Of a stretch of DNA of 64,000 nucleotides, positions 31,015 to 40,801 are shown one piece after another. The notes beneath the pieces were generated by a model. It was given only the letters and a program-made list of their open reading frames with translations. It did no database searches and had not been told where the DNA came from. Source of the DNA: Actinoplanes philippinensis. GTDB lineage: Bacteria; Actinomycetota; Actinomycetes; Mycobacteriales; Micromonosporaceae. The stretch is taken from the NCBI RefSeq assembly GCF_900113015.1, contig NZ_FONV01000020.1:84369-148368 (forward strand), given 5' to 3'. The position numbers and the translations under genes were made by a program. Numbering within the stretch: position 1 is the first letter of the stretch; every line of letters starts with the position of its first letter.

Positions 31015-31680
31015 ATGCCGCTCACCCCTGCTGACGTTCACAACGTCTCCTTCACCAAACCGGCTGTCGGCCGGGGCGGCTATGTCGAGGAGGAGGTCGA
31101 CGCGTTCCTGGACGAGGTGGAGCGCGAACTGGCCCGGCTCATGGCGGAGAACAACGCCCTGAAGGGACGGGTCCGCGGCGGCGCCGTCCCGGACGACGAC
31201 TACGACGTCGATGTCGACTACGACGAGATCCGGGAGCTGGCCGCCCGGCTGCGGATGCTGGAGCAGGCTCGGGACCGCGCCGAGCAGCACGCCCGCGAGC
31301 TGGCCGCCGAGGTGGAGCAGGCGCGGCGCGCGGAGATCGCCCCGGTCGACGACGGCCGTCACCTGCGCGTGCTGGCGATGGCGCAGCGTACCGCCGATGA
31401 GCATCTCCACGACGCGCGCCGCGAGGCGGAGGAGATCATCGAGGTCGCCCGCGACAAGGCCCTGCAGCTGGCGGGTGAGGCCCGCGCCAAGGCCGCCGAC
31501 ATCGAGAGCGAGGCCCGGCAGCGGCATGCCGAGGCGATGGCCGGGATCGCCGGGCGCCGGGCCGAGCTGGTCGAGGAGGTCGAGCAACTGACCGGCCTGG
31601 CCATGCACTACCGGGAAGCCCTGAGCCGGCACGTCGACCATCAGCTGGAGGGCACCGAGGCGACACCCCGCCTGGGCTAG
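31015..31680 (+). CDS. DivIVA-domain coiled-coil protein
   Basis: The 221-residue protein begins PLTPADVHNVSFTKPAVGRGGYVEEEVDAFLDEVERELARL, the DivIVA membrane-curvature-binding domain. A long charged coiled coil follows (about 70-205). It starts at ATG 31015 after AGGGAG. In actinomycetes DivIVA (Wag31) marks poles for tip growth. This copy is shorter and lies outside the ftsZ cluster, so it is more likely a paralogue of the SepIVA or DivIVA-like type than the essential polar protein. Confidence 0.85.
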   Translation: MPLTPADVHNVSFTKPAVGRGGYVEEEVDAFLDEVERELARLMAENNALKGRVRGGAVPDDDYDVDVDYDEIRELAARLRMLEQARDRAEQHARELAAEVEQARRAEIAPVDDGRHLRVLAMAQRTADEHLHDARREAEEIIEVARDKALQLAGEARAKAADIESEARQRHAEAMAGIAGRRAELVEEVEQLTGLAMHYREALSRHVDHQLEGTEATPRLG

Positions 31681-31883
31681 CGCCAGTCACCCTCCTCCGC
31701 GGAGGGCGACGACGAGGCCGGGGACGAGGCCGGTTCGAGCGAGGCGTCCCGCACGATGGTGCTGCCGTCCCCCTTGCGGGTGCCGTCGGCGTCCACCTCC
31801 GGGTGAACGGCGCGCAGATGCGCGGCCATCTCCGCGTCCGGAATGTCCCGCGCGTCCGGTGGGCAGAGATTGCACGTGGCCAT
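31677..31883 (-). CDS. Small C2H2-like zinc-binding protein
   Basis: The 68-residue protein has C-x2-C (residues 4 and 7) and H-x4-H (about 22 and 27), a plausible single zinc site of the C2H2 type. The rest is acidic and Ser/Pro-rich. It overlaps the end of the DivIVA-like gene by 4 bp on the opposite strand. The role is unknown. Confidence 0.55.
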   Translation of the reverse strand: MATCNLCPPDARDIPDAEMAAHLRAVHPEVDADGTRKGDGSTIVRDASLEPASSPASSSPSAEEGDWR

Positions 31884-31936
31884 GCGCTCACGCTAGCCCC
31901 TCGGGGCCGCGCGTGTGTGATCAGTGACCGCAAAAG

Positions 31937-31949
31937 TGGAACGATTCCA
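31937..31949. promoter_or_regulatory. Candidate FurA operator TGGAACGATTCCA
   Basis: A 13-bp inverted repeat (TGGAA-CGA-TTCCA) lies 24 bp upstream of the fur start and just before an AT-rich tract (AGAAAAG). FurA/CatR-type regulators of catalase-peroxidase operons in actinobacteria autoregulate from a site just upstream of their gene. Its position fits that role. Confidence 0.5.
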
Positions 31950-31972
31950 GAAAAGGGGGTTAAGGTCTGGGC

Positions 31973-32407
31973 ATGACGTCCGACTTCGAGGCTCGGCTCC
32001 GGGCGGTCTCGTTGCGCGTGACCCGGCCCCGGCTCGCGGTGATGACCGCGCTCAGCGACCACCCCCACGTCGACACCGACAGCGTGATCGCTCTGGTGCG
32101 TTCGGAACTTCCGACGGTCTCCCACCAGGCGGTCTACGATGTGCTGCGTGCCCTCACCGACTCCGGTCTGGTGCGGCGCATCCAGCCTGCCGGTGCGACG
32201 GCCCGCTACGAGATGCGCGTGCGGGACAACCATCACCATGTCGTGTGCCGTTCGTGCGGCGTGATCGCCGACGTCGACTGCGCTGCCGGAAACGCCCCTT
32301 GTCTGACCGCCTCCGACGATCACGGGTTCGTGATCGACGAGGCGGAGGTCGTCTATTGGGGCATCTGCCCCGCCTGCGTGAGCAATCGTCCGGAAGGAAA
32401 CCCATGA
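31973..32407 (+). CDS. furA: Fur-family peroxide/iron regulator
   Basis: The 144-residue regulator has a winged helix (about 10-80) and a metal-binding C-terminal domain with HHHVVCRSCG (C-x2-C) and CPAC near the end. It is directly upstream of katG and overlaps it by 4 bp (ATGA). The furA-katG operon is conserved in mycobacteria and streptomycetes, where the regulator represses the operon until oxidised or depleted of metal. The gene symbol rests mainly on this context. Confidence 0.9.
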   Translation: MTSDFEARLRAVSLRVTRPRLAVMTALSDHPHVDTDSVIALVRSELPTVSHQAVYDVLRALTDSGLVRRIQPAGATARYEMRVRDNHHHVVCRSCGVIADVDCAAGNAPCLTASDDHGFVIDEAEVVYWGICPACVSNRPEGNP

Positions 32408-34629
32408 GCGACGCTCAGGACAACACCACCGCGAAGTGCCCGGTCGCCCACGATTCGGTGACCGCGCACGGCAGTGAGAGCGAGAACCCGGCGATCGACT
32501 CGCCGACGCCGAAGACGGGCGGGCGCCCGCGTACGAACCGGGACTGGTGGCCCAACCAGCTCGACCTGAACGTGCTGCACGCCCACTCGTCGAAGGGCAA
32601 CCCGCTGTCGCCGGACTTCGACTACGCCAGCGAGTTCGCGAAGCTCGACGTGGAGGCGCTCAAGGCCGACATCGTCACCGTGCTGACCACCTCGCAGGAC
32701 TGGTGGCCGGCCGACTTCGGGCACTACGGCGGCCTGATGATCCGGCTCAGCTGGCACGCCGCCGGCACGTACCGGATCCAGGACGGCCGTGGTGGCGCCG
32801 GTGACGGCGGCCAGCGCTTCGCCCCGCTGAACAGCTGGCCCGACAACGCGAACCTGGACAAGGCGCGCCGCCTGCTGTGGCCGGTGAAGGCGAAGTACGG
32901 GCAGAAGATCTCCTGGGCCGACCTGCTGGTGCTGGCCGGCAACGTGGCGCTGGAGTCGATGGGCTTCAAGACGTTCGGCTTCGGTTTCGGCCGGGTCGAC
33001 GTGTGGGAGCCGGAGGAGATCTTCTGGGGTCCCGAGGACACCTGGCTCGGCGACGAGCGGTATGCCTCGGAGAAGACGATGTCCGAGGGCGTCGGCGCGA
33101 CCGAGATGGGCCTGATCTACGTCAACCCGGAGGGTCCGAAGGGCAACGCCGACCCGGCCGCCGCCGCGCACTTCATCCGGGAGACGTTCGCCCGGATGGC
33201 GATGAACGACGAGGAGACCGTGGCGCTGATCGCCGGCGGTCACACGTTCGGCAAGACGCACGGCGCCGCTGTCGCCGACGACCACGTCGGCCCGGAGCCG
33301 GAGGGCGCGCCGCTGGAGGCGCAGGGCCTCGGCTGGCTCAACACCCACGGCACCGGCAAGGGCCCGGACACCATCACGTCCGGCCTGGAGGTCACCTGGA
33401 CCGACAAGCCGACCCAGTGGAGCAACCGGTTCTTCGAGATCCTCTTCGGGTACGAGTGGGAGCTCACCACCAGCCCGGGCGGCGCGAAGCAGTGGGTGGC
33501 CAAGGACGCCGAGGCGATCATCCCGGACGCGCACGACCCGTCGCGCAAGCACAAGCCGACGATGCTGACGACCGACCTGTCGCTGCGCGTCGACCCGGCG
33601 TACGAGAAGATCTCGCGCCGTTTCCTGGAGAACCCGGACGAGTTCGCCCTGGCGTTCGCGAAGGCCTGGTACAAGCTGCTGCACCGGGACATGGGCCCGG
33701 TCGAGCGGTTCCTCGGCCCGTGGGTGCCGGAGGCGCAGCTCTGGCAGGACCCGGTTCCGGCCGTCGACCACCCGTTGGTCGGTGACGCCGAGATCGCCGC
33801 GCTGAAGGCGAAGGTGCTCGACTCGGGCCTGAGCGTCGCGCAGCTGGTGCAGGCCACGTGGGCGTCGGCGGCGACGTTCCGGTCGACCGACAAGCGCGGC
33901 GGGGCCAACGGCGCCCGGATCCGGCTGGAGCCGCAGCGTTCGTGGGAGGTCAACCGGCCGGTCGTTCCGGTGATCGACGCGCTGGAGAAGATTCAGCAGG
34001 AGTTCAACGCGTCCGGTGACGCGAAGATCTCGCTGGCCGACCTGATCGTGCTGGCCGGCAACGCGGCGGTGGAGAAGGCGGCCGCCGACGCCGGGGTGCC
34101 GGTGACCGTGCCGTTCCACCCGGGCCGGACCGACGCCACCCAGGAGCAGACCGACGTCGAGTCGTTCGCCGTCCTGGAGCCGCGGGCCGACGGGTTCCGC
34201 AACTACCTGCGGCCGGGCGAGAAGACCCAGCCGGAGGTGCTGCTCGTCGACCGGGCGTACATGCTGAACCTGACCGCTCCGGAGATGACCGTGCTGGTCG
34301 GCGGCCTGCGCGCGATCGCCGGCGGTGAGCACGGCGTGCTCACCGAGAAGCCGGGCGTGCTGACCAACGACTTCTTCGTCAACCTGCTCTCGCCGGGCAC
34401 CCGGTGGGCGGCGTCGAAGGACCGTGAGCACGTGTACGAGATCCGCGACCTCGCCACCGACGAGGTCCGGTTCACCGCCACCGCCGTCGACCTGATCTTC
34501 GGGTCGAACTCGCAGCTGCGCGCCCTCTCCGAGGTCTACGCCAGCGCCGACGCCCGGGAGAAGTTCGTCCACGACTTCGTGAAGGCGTGGACGAAGGTCA
34601 CCGAGCTGGACCGGTTCGACCTGGCCTGA
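32404..34629 (+). CDS. katG: Catalase-peroxidase KatG
   Basis: The 741-residue bifunctional heme enzyme detoxifies hydrogen peroxide (catalase) and oxidises small donors (peroxidase). The distal site RLSWHAAGTYR is visible (R114, W117, H118). The Met-Tyr-Trp adduct residues W117, Y239 and M265 are all present at family spacing. The proximal heme ligand is H280 in AGGHTFGKTHG. There is a typical degenerate C-terminal repeat domain. The start overlaps the fur stop. The peroxide-responsive Fur regulator should control it. Confidence 0.97.
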   Translation: MSDAQDNTTAKCPVAHDSVTAHGSESENPAIDSPTPKTGGRPRTNRDWWPNQLDLNVLHAHSSKGNPLSPDFDYASEFAKLDVEALKADIVTVLTTSQDWWPADFGHYGGLMIRLSWHAAGTYRIQDGRGGAGDGGQRFAPLNSWPDNANLDKARRLLWPVKAKYGQKISWADLLVLAGNVALESMGFKTFGFGFGRVDVWEPEEIFWGPEDTWLGDERYASEKTMSEGVGATEMGLIYVNPEGPKGNADPAAAAHFIRETFARMAMNDEETVALIAGGHTFGKTHGAAVADDHVGPEPEGAPLEAQGLGWLNTHGTGKGPDTITSGLEVTWTDKPTQWSNRFFEILFGYEWELTTSPGGAKQWVAKDAEAIIPDAHDPSRKHKPTMLTTDLSLRVDPAYEKISRRFLENPDEFALAFAKAWYKLLHRDMGPVERFLGPWVPEAQLWQDPVPAVDHPLVGDAEIAALKAKVLDSGLSVAQLVQATWASAATFRSTDKRGGANGARIRLEPQRSWEVNRPVVPVIDALEKIQQEFNASGDAKISLADLIVLAGNAAVEKAAADAGVPVTVPFHPGRTDATQEQTDVESFAVLEPRADGFRNYLRPGEKTQPEVLLVDRAYMLNLTAPEMTVLVGGLRAIAGGEHGVLTEKPGVLTNDFFVNLLSPGTRWAASKDREHVYEIRDLATDEVRFTATAVDLIFGSNSQLRALSEVYASADAREKFVHDFVKAWTKVTELDRFDLA

Positions 34630-37600
34630 TCAGCTCCGGTTGTGGTCCGCCACCGATCTGACCCCGGTCAGGTCGGTGGCGGTGCCGATCCACTCGATGA
34701 TCTCGCCGTCGTCGTCGAACAGCGGCACCGCCCGCGACAGCATCCGCCCGAGCGTGCCGTCGGGCCGGCGGACGCGATGCTCCAGCTGGAAGACCCCGCG
34801 GGACTCGATGGCCGCGTTGACGGCGGCGAGGACCTCGGGTTGGTCGGCCGGGTCGATGTAGGTGTCGAGCCAGCTCGCTGTCGGCTCGGTGATGTCGGCG
34901 AGGAAACCGTGCCCGTCGAGGGCCTGCAGGATGCGCCAGTCGGCGCTCATCCGGTAGACGACGTCGAAACTGGCGTCACGCAGGGTCCGGAACCGGCGTT
35001 CGCTGACCCGCCGCATCCGGGCCATCTGCAACTGCGCGTCGATCCGGGCCACCAGTTCCCGTGCCGCGAACGGCTTGACCACATAATCGTCGGCGCCGGC
35101 CAGCAGCCCCCCGATCGCCGTCTCCTCACCGGCCCGGGCGGTGAGCAGCACGACCGGGGTTCCGGCCAGCGCGGGGTCCGCCCGGATCTCGTGCAGCAGT
35201 GCGAACCCGTCCATCCGCGGCATCATCACGTCGGCGAGGATCAGATCCGGCGGGTCGCGGCGGGCCGTCCGCAGAGCCTGTTCGCCGTCGGAGGCGACGA
35301 CGACGGTCCATGCCGCGCCGAGCAGGCGTTCGAGATAGTCACGCATGTCCGGGTTGTCGTCGACGACCAGCACCCGGATCTCCGAGAAGGCCCGCACCGG
35401 CAGGTCACGCAGCACCGACGGGTCGTCCAGGCCGGCCGCCTCGTCGTCACGGCGTGCCCCGACGTCCCAGTGGGCGGCCTCCCTCGCCATCGACTCGGCC
35501 AGGCCGCCGACGGGCGCGGGCGCCGGCTCACCGCCGGTGGAGTCGGGACGGCGGCCCATCGGGATCCACACGGTGAAGGCGGTGCCGGAGTCGGGGCGGC
35601 TGGTCACCCTGACCCGCCCGTGATGGCGGCGCACCAGCTCGTCGACCAGGGCCAGGCCGATGCCGGCACCCTCGTGGGTACGGCCACGGGCGTCCCGGAC
35701 CCGGTGGAACCGTTTGAACACGTACGGCAGGTCGGCCTCCGGAATGCCCACCCCGCTGTCGCGGACGATCAGCTCGGCGTGCCGCTCGACCGGTCGCAGC
35801 AGCACCGTGACGCCGCCCTCCCAGGTGAACTTGAGGGCGTTGGACAGCAGATTGGAGACGATCTTCTCCCACATCTCCGGATCGACCCAGACCGGCCCGG
35901 GCAGCGGCGGCGCGTCGATGGTCAGCTTCAGGCCGGCGGCCTCGGCGGCGCCGGCGAACATCGAGACGATGTCGGTGGTGAGCGCGGCCAAATCGGTCGG
36001 CACGAACGCGGCCCGCAGCCGGCCGGCCTCCGCCTGGGAGAAGTCGAGCAGGGTGCCGACCAGCCGCAGCAACCGCTGGGCGTTGCGGTACATCAGCGCG
36101 ATCTCGCCGCTGTTCGTGGCCGCGTCCCCGGGCCGGCGCAGCATCTCCTCCAGCGGCCCGAGCATCAACGTCAGCGGGGTACGGAACTCGTGGCTCACGT
36201 TGGAGAAGAACTCGGTCTTCACCCGGTCGAGTTCGGCCAGCTTGTCGAGGCTCTGCCGCTCCCGGTGACGGGTGTGCGCGAGCGCCAGGGTGGCCCCGAT
36301 CTGGCCGGCGAGCATGTCCAGGAACCCACGATAGGCCTCATCGAACGGCTGGTGCCGGTTCAGGCCGGCCACCAGCACCGCGTACACCTCGTCGTCGGGC
36401 CCGGCCGCGATCGGCATGAGCAGCGCGGTCTCCGGGGGCAGCGCGCCGGGTGGGGCCGGTGGCGGCGCGAGCAACCCACCCAACCGCCCGGTCAGGCCGT
36501 CCAGCAGCATCCCGCCGTGGTGCCCGCCCGGGTCGCCGAGGAGCGCCGACAGCGGCCACACGCTGCCACCGTTGATCAGATCGACGACCTGGGGCGCGGC
36601 GAACGAGCCCGCCGTCAGACCCGCCGCACCGGCCAGCCGCCCCTCCCGGCGAGTCTGGTCGATCAGGTAGAGCAGCGCGAACGGCACGTCGGCGGGCGAC
36701 CGGCCCAGAGCACCCGCCGCCAGCTCACAGGCGTGCTCCGGGGTACGGGCTCCGGCGGTCTCGGCCGCGACCGTACGCAGCAGGGCCATCCGGCGTTCGG
36801 CGACCATCGTGGCGGTGGTGTCGAGCACCGAGTTCTGGATGCCCAGCACAGAACCCCGGTCGTCGGTGATCGGCGAGTAGGTGAAGGTGACGTACACCTC
36901 CTCCAGCGACCCGTTACGGTCCATCAGCATCGGCATGTTCTCCGCGCCGGCGGCCACCCCGGTCCTGCGGGCCTTCTCGATAATCGGGCCGATGAACGAC
37001 CACAGCTCCGGCCACGTCTGGTCGGCCCGGCCGGCGAGCGCCTGCGGATGCTTGGTGGAGCCGAGGAACTGCCGCCACGACTCGTTGTACAGCTGGATCA
37101 GCTCCGGCCCCCACCACACCGCCGCCGGGAAACCCGAGTCCAGCGTGATCCGGACGACCGCGCGCAGCGCCTCCGGCCACTCGGTGACCGGCCCGAGCGG
37201 CGTGGCCGGCCAGTCCTTGGCCCGCAGCACCCCGCTCGACCTCGCCCGGCCCGCGGAACAGGGCGGCGGCCGCCTCGATCTCCGACCGGGGGCGGGGCAG
37301 CGGACGGCCGCGCGCCAAGTCGGCCAGCACCCCGCCGATGTGGCCGAGCGGCAGGACCAGGTGGGCGCTGCCGGCCGCCGACTTCGGCATCGACGCGAAC
37401 TCGGCGCTGTCCTCGCTCTGCGCCACGACCAGGCCGCCGGCCTCACGCACGGTGGCGGCGCCGACCGCGCCGTCCCGGCCCATCCCGGTCAGCACGACCG
37501 CCACGGCGCGGGAGCCGTACGTGTCGGCCAGCGACCGCAGCAGCGCGTCGTGCGGATTGCTGCGCGCGCCCGGCTCGTTGGTGATCAGCGCGCAGGTGCC

Positions 37601-37867
37601 GTCCGGCAGCACTTCGAGCCGCCGCCGGGGCGGGCAGACCACCACCCGGTCCTCGGTCAGCGCGATGCCGTCCTCGGCCCACACCACGTCGTGGTCGCTC
37701 CGGCTCTGCAGGATCTTGACCAGCGAGCTGCCGCGGGCGCTGAGATGCTGCTGCACCACCACCGTCATCGGCAGGCCGGCCGGCAGGTCGCGCAGCACCG
37801 TGGCCAGCGCGCCCACACCGCCCGCCGAGGTCACCAGAGCGATGACCGGATCCGTCCTCATATCCAT
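34630..37867 (-). pseudogene. CheB-PAS-GAF-histidine kinase-REC-PAS fusion, split by a one-base insertion
   Basis: Reading from ATG 37867 (SD GGGAGG), the first 210 residues are a CheB-type methylesterase domain with Ser (VTSAGGVGAL), His (VVQQHLSARG) and Asp (LTGMGRDGAV). Then the frame breaks in a GGGG run at 37230-37233 (minus strand). Removing one G joins it to VLRAKDWPATPLGPV and a further 860 residues. These hold PAS, GAF-like, HisKA (SNVSHEFRTPLT), HATPase, a receiver (IRVLVVDDNPDM; ILADVMMPRMDG) and a C-terminal PAS. The total would be about 1079 residues. CheB fused to a hybrid kinase with no CheR or chemoreceptor suggests signalling outside chemotaxis. It may be whole in the organism if the extra base is an error. 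Confidence 0.8.
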
Positions 37868-37989
37868 ACATCGTGCCTCCCGCGGGACCTGTCGATGCCA
37901 TCGGTTGCGGGCCGATGTTTGGATCGTCGGGTGCCGACCGTGTTCCCGACCGCCGTCCCCGCCCGTGGCCACCACGTCGCGGAGGTCCC

Positions 37990-39654
37990 GTGAGCTTCCG
38001 GATCCGGGTGTTCCTCCTGATGGCGCTGGTGGCGCTCGGCGCGACCGGGGCGACCGTGGCGCTCACCTGGTGGCAGGCCCGCGACCAGGTCAGCGAGGCG
38101 GCGTCGGCGTCGCGGGAGACGACCGAGCTGATCCAGCGGGAGCTGCGGGACCAGGCGCTGCGCAACGGCACCTGGGAGGGCGTCGACCAGACCCTGCGCC
38201 GGCTGCGCGGGATGACCGGGCAGCGGCTGCGGCTCGTCGACCCGTACGGCGCGGTGGTCGCCGACACCGACCATCTGGACCGGCGGCTGGCCCGTCCGCC
38301 CGGATCGGTCGCGGTGTTCGTCGACCCGCTGCCCGAGCTGATCGTCGCCGGCGACGGTGACGGGCGGCCCGCGACGCTCGCCGCCGTGGACACCTACCGG
38401 GCCGAGACGCTGCGCGCGGCCTGCCTGCACCGGCACGGCCACGAGCTGGTCGTCACGCCCGGCCCGGACGGGGTGCCCCGGCACCGGCTGGCCGGCGGCG
38501 GCGATCCGGCCGCGCTCGACGAGTGCCGTCCGGCCCGGCCGGCGCCGTGGCAGCACGCCGACGACCTGGCGCAGGTGCGGCAGTGCGGTCCGGCGCAGGC
38601 CGACTGCCTGCGGGCCGCCTTCCGGCGGCAGATCGCCACCGGCGAGGTCGCTCCGGCGCCGCTGCTGCTCACCATCGGTGCGGGCAACGAGCCGGTACGC
38701 GCCCTCGACATCGGCCCGGTCCTGCTGATCGCGCTCGTCGTCGCGGCCCTGGCCACCGGCGGCTCGCTGCTGGTCAGCCGCCGGGTGTTGCGCCCGATCG
38801 GCACGCTGACCGCCGCCGCCCGCCGCCTGCGCGACGGCGACCGCGACGGCCGGGTCCCCGAGGACGGCCGCGACGAACTGGCCGAGCTGGCCCGCGTCTT
38901 CAACCAGATGGCCGACTCGGTCCGGGCCGCGCAGGACGACCAGCGGCGTCTCATCGCCGATGTGGCGCACGAGTTGCGTACCCCGCTGGCGAACGTGCGC
39001 GGCTATCTGGAGGCGCTGCAGGACGGGGTGGTCGAGCCGACCGCCGACCTGTTCGCGTCCCTGCACGACGAGGTGATCCTCAACCAGCGGATCGTCGGCG
39101 ACCTGCAGGAGCTGGCGCTCGCCGAGGCCGGCGCGCTGGTCTACCACCGGTCCCCGACCGACCTGGCCGAGCTGGTGGAACGGGCCCGGACCGCGCATCG
39201 CGCCGCCGCCGGCACGGCCGGGGTCACGCTCGTCGTCGACGCCCCCGAGCCGGTGATCGCCGAGGTCGACCCGGACCGGATCCGTCAGGTGGTCGGCAAC
39301 CTGGTCGGCAACGCGCTGCGCGCCACCCCGGCAGGCGGGACGATCACCCTGTCGGCGGGCGTCGACGGTGACCGGGCGGTGCTGCGGGTGATCGACACCG
39401 GCACCGGCATCGCCGCCGAGCACCTGCCGTTCGTCTTCGACCGGCTGTGGCGGGCCGACCCGTCCCGGGGCCGCGGCACCGGGCTGGGCCTGGCCATCGT
39501 CCGGCAGATCGTCCGCGACCACGGCGGCGACGTGTCCGCGCACAGCGTGGAGGGTTCCGGCGCCACCTTCGAGATCCGGCTGCCGGCTACTCGATCGTCC
39601 ACGAGTGCGGCGGCACCGGACGGCCGTGCACGAACGGCTCGTCGCCCAGATTGA
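37990..39654 (+). CDS. HAMP-containing sensor histidine kinase
   Basis: The 554-residue kinase starts at GTG 37990 after GGAGG. It has one membrane helix (5-25), an extracellular sensor region with several Cys (about 30-235), a second helix (about 240-260), HAMP, HisKA (DVAHELRTPLANV) and HATPase (NLVGNALRATP, DTGTGI, GTGLGLAIV). The expected OmpR-type response regulator is not adjacent, so it is an orphan here. The 3' end overlaps the convergent amylase-family gene by 68 bp. Confidence 0.9.
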   Translation: MSFRIRVFLLMALVALGATGATVALTWWQARDQVSEAASASRETTELIQRELRDQALRNGTWEGVDQTLRRLRGMTGQRLRLVDPYGAVVADTDHLDRRLARPPGSVAVFVDPLPELIVAGDGDGRPATLAAVDTYRAETLRAACLHRHGHELVVTPGPDGVPRHRLAGGGDPAALDECRPARPAPWQHADDLAQVRQCGPAQADCLRAAFRRQIATGEVAPAPLLLTIGAGNEPVRALDIGPVLLIALVVAALATGGSLLVSRRVLRPIGTLTAAARRLRDGDRDGRVPEDGRDELAELARVFNQMADSVRAAQDDQRRLIADVAHELRTPLANVRGYLEALQDGVVEPTADLFASLHDEVILNQRIVGDLQELALAEAGALVYHRSPTDLAELVERARTAHRAAAGTAGVTLVVDAPEPVIAEVDPDRIRQVVGNLVGNALRATPAGGTITLSAGVDGDRAVLRVIDTGTGIAAEHLPFVFDRLWRADPSRGRGTGLGLAIVRQIVRDHGGDVSAHSVEGSGATFEIRLPATRSSTSAAAPDGRARTARRPD

Positions 39655-40792
39655 GCAGCAGCGACAGCCGCTGCCCGGCGCGGCCCTCGGCGATCACTGC
39701 CAGGGTCTCGTTGGTCAGGCCCTCGGTGCTGATCCGGGCGTCGGCGAGCCACGGGTTGCGGCGGCGGATGCCGATCAGCCGCTGGTACAGCGACGTGTCG
39801 CCGTCGCCCGGGGTGGCCGGCATCGGCGGGCGGACCGCGTCGTCGCCGCCGGGACGGTCCTCCTTGACGCCGTGCAGGCCCAGCTCGTCGCCGTAGTAGA
39901 CGCTCGGCACGCCCGGCAGGAAGAACAGCAGCGCCACCGCGTGCCCCAGGTGGCGGGAATCGGTGACCTTGTCGGCGATCCGGGTGACGTCGTGGTTGCC
40001 GAGGAACGTCAGCGGCAGGAAGCCGGCGGTCCACGCCCGGTGCCGGTCCAGCGCCCAGGCCAGCTCGAACAGGTTCCGGTCGTTCAGCGACGACCAGATC
40101 GCCTTCCACAGCTCGTACTGGGTGACCGAGTCCAGACCGGACCGTTTCACGTAGTCGCCGTAGTCGCCGTGGATCATCTCGCCGACGAACCAGGCGTGCG
40201 GGAACCGCTCACGCACCCGGGGCAGCACCGCGGCCCAGAACTCCGGGTCCACCGCGTACGCCGCGTCCAGCCGCCAGCCGTCGGCGCCGCGCTCCAGCCA
40301 GTGGCACATCACCTCGACGACGAAGTCACGCACCGGCGGCGACGTGTGGTCGAGGGTGATCAGCCGGTCGTGGCCCTCGAACAGGTACGGGTACTCCCTG
40401 CTCCACCGCACCCACTCCCGCGGCCCGGTGCCGTCCAGCGCGGCCCGCACCGGCGGGAAGTCACGGCCGGTGTGGTTGAACACCCCGTCCAGCAGGATCC
40501 GGATCCCGCGCTGCCGGCAGGCCGCCACCAGGGCGTCGAAGTCGCCGTCGTCGCCGAGCCGGGGGTCGATCCGCAGGTGGTCGACGGTGTCGTAGCCGTG
40601 CGTGCCGGACGCGAAGACCGGGCCCAGCGCGAGCCCGTTGCAGCCCAGCCCGATCAGGTGGTCGAGCCAGGCCTCCAGGTGCCCGAGCCGGTGGTGGACC
40701 TCGCCCGCCGCGACGGCCGCCGGCTCCGCGCCGGTGAACCCCAGCGGGTACACGTGCCACCAGATGACATGCCCGACCCAGTCGTCGCTCAT
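39587..40792 (-). CDS. GH13 alpha-amylase-family enzyme
   Basis: The 401-residue intracellular (beta/alpha)8 barrel has the catalytic Asp in DGWRLDAAY (region II), Glu in WFVGEMIHG (region III) and Asp in FLGNHDVTR (region IV), with DGVFNHTG as region I. The absence of a signal peptide and the short length fit a small maltodextrin-degrading or transferring enzyme. It is next to the GH65 gene on the same strand, so alpha-glucan or trehalose turnover is likely. The exact specificity is unclear. Confidence 0.88.
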   Translation of the reverse strand: MSDDWVGHVIWWHVYPLGFTGAEPAAVAAGEVHHRLGHLEAWLDHLIGLGCNGLALGPVFASGTHGYDTVDHLRIDPRLGDDGDFDALVAACRQRGIRILLDGVFNHTGRDFPPVRAALDGTGPREWVRWSREYPYLFEGHDRLITLDHTSPPVRDFVVEVMCHWLERGADGWRLDAAYAVDPEFWAAVLPRVRERFPHAWFVGEMIHGDYGDYVKRSGLDSVTQYELWKAIWSSLNDRNLFELAWALDRHRAWTAGFLPLTFLGNHDVTRIADKVTDSRHLGHAVALLFFLPGVPSVYYGDELGLHGVKEDRPGGDDAVRPPMPATPGDGDTSLYQRLIGIRRRNPWLADARISTEGLTNETLAVIAEGRAGQRLSLLLNLGDEPFVHGRPVPPHSWTIE

Positions 40793-40801
40793 GATCCGAC
40801 C

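Noticed and set aside
37873..37989. Possible response-regulator tail before the HAMP kinase (RLRADVWIVG).
   Set aside because: Similarity is only a few residues and the frame includes no receiver or winged helix.
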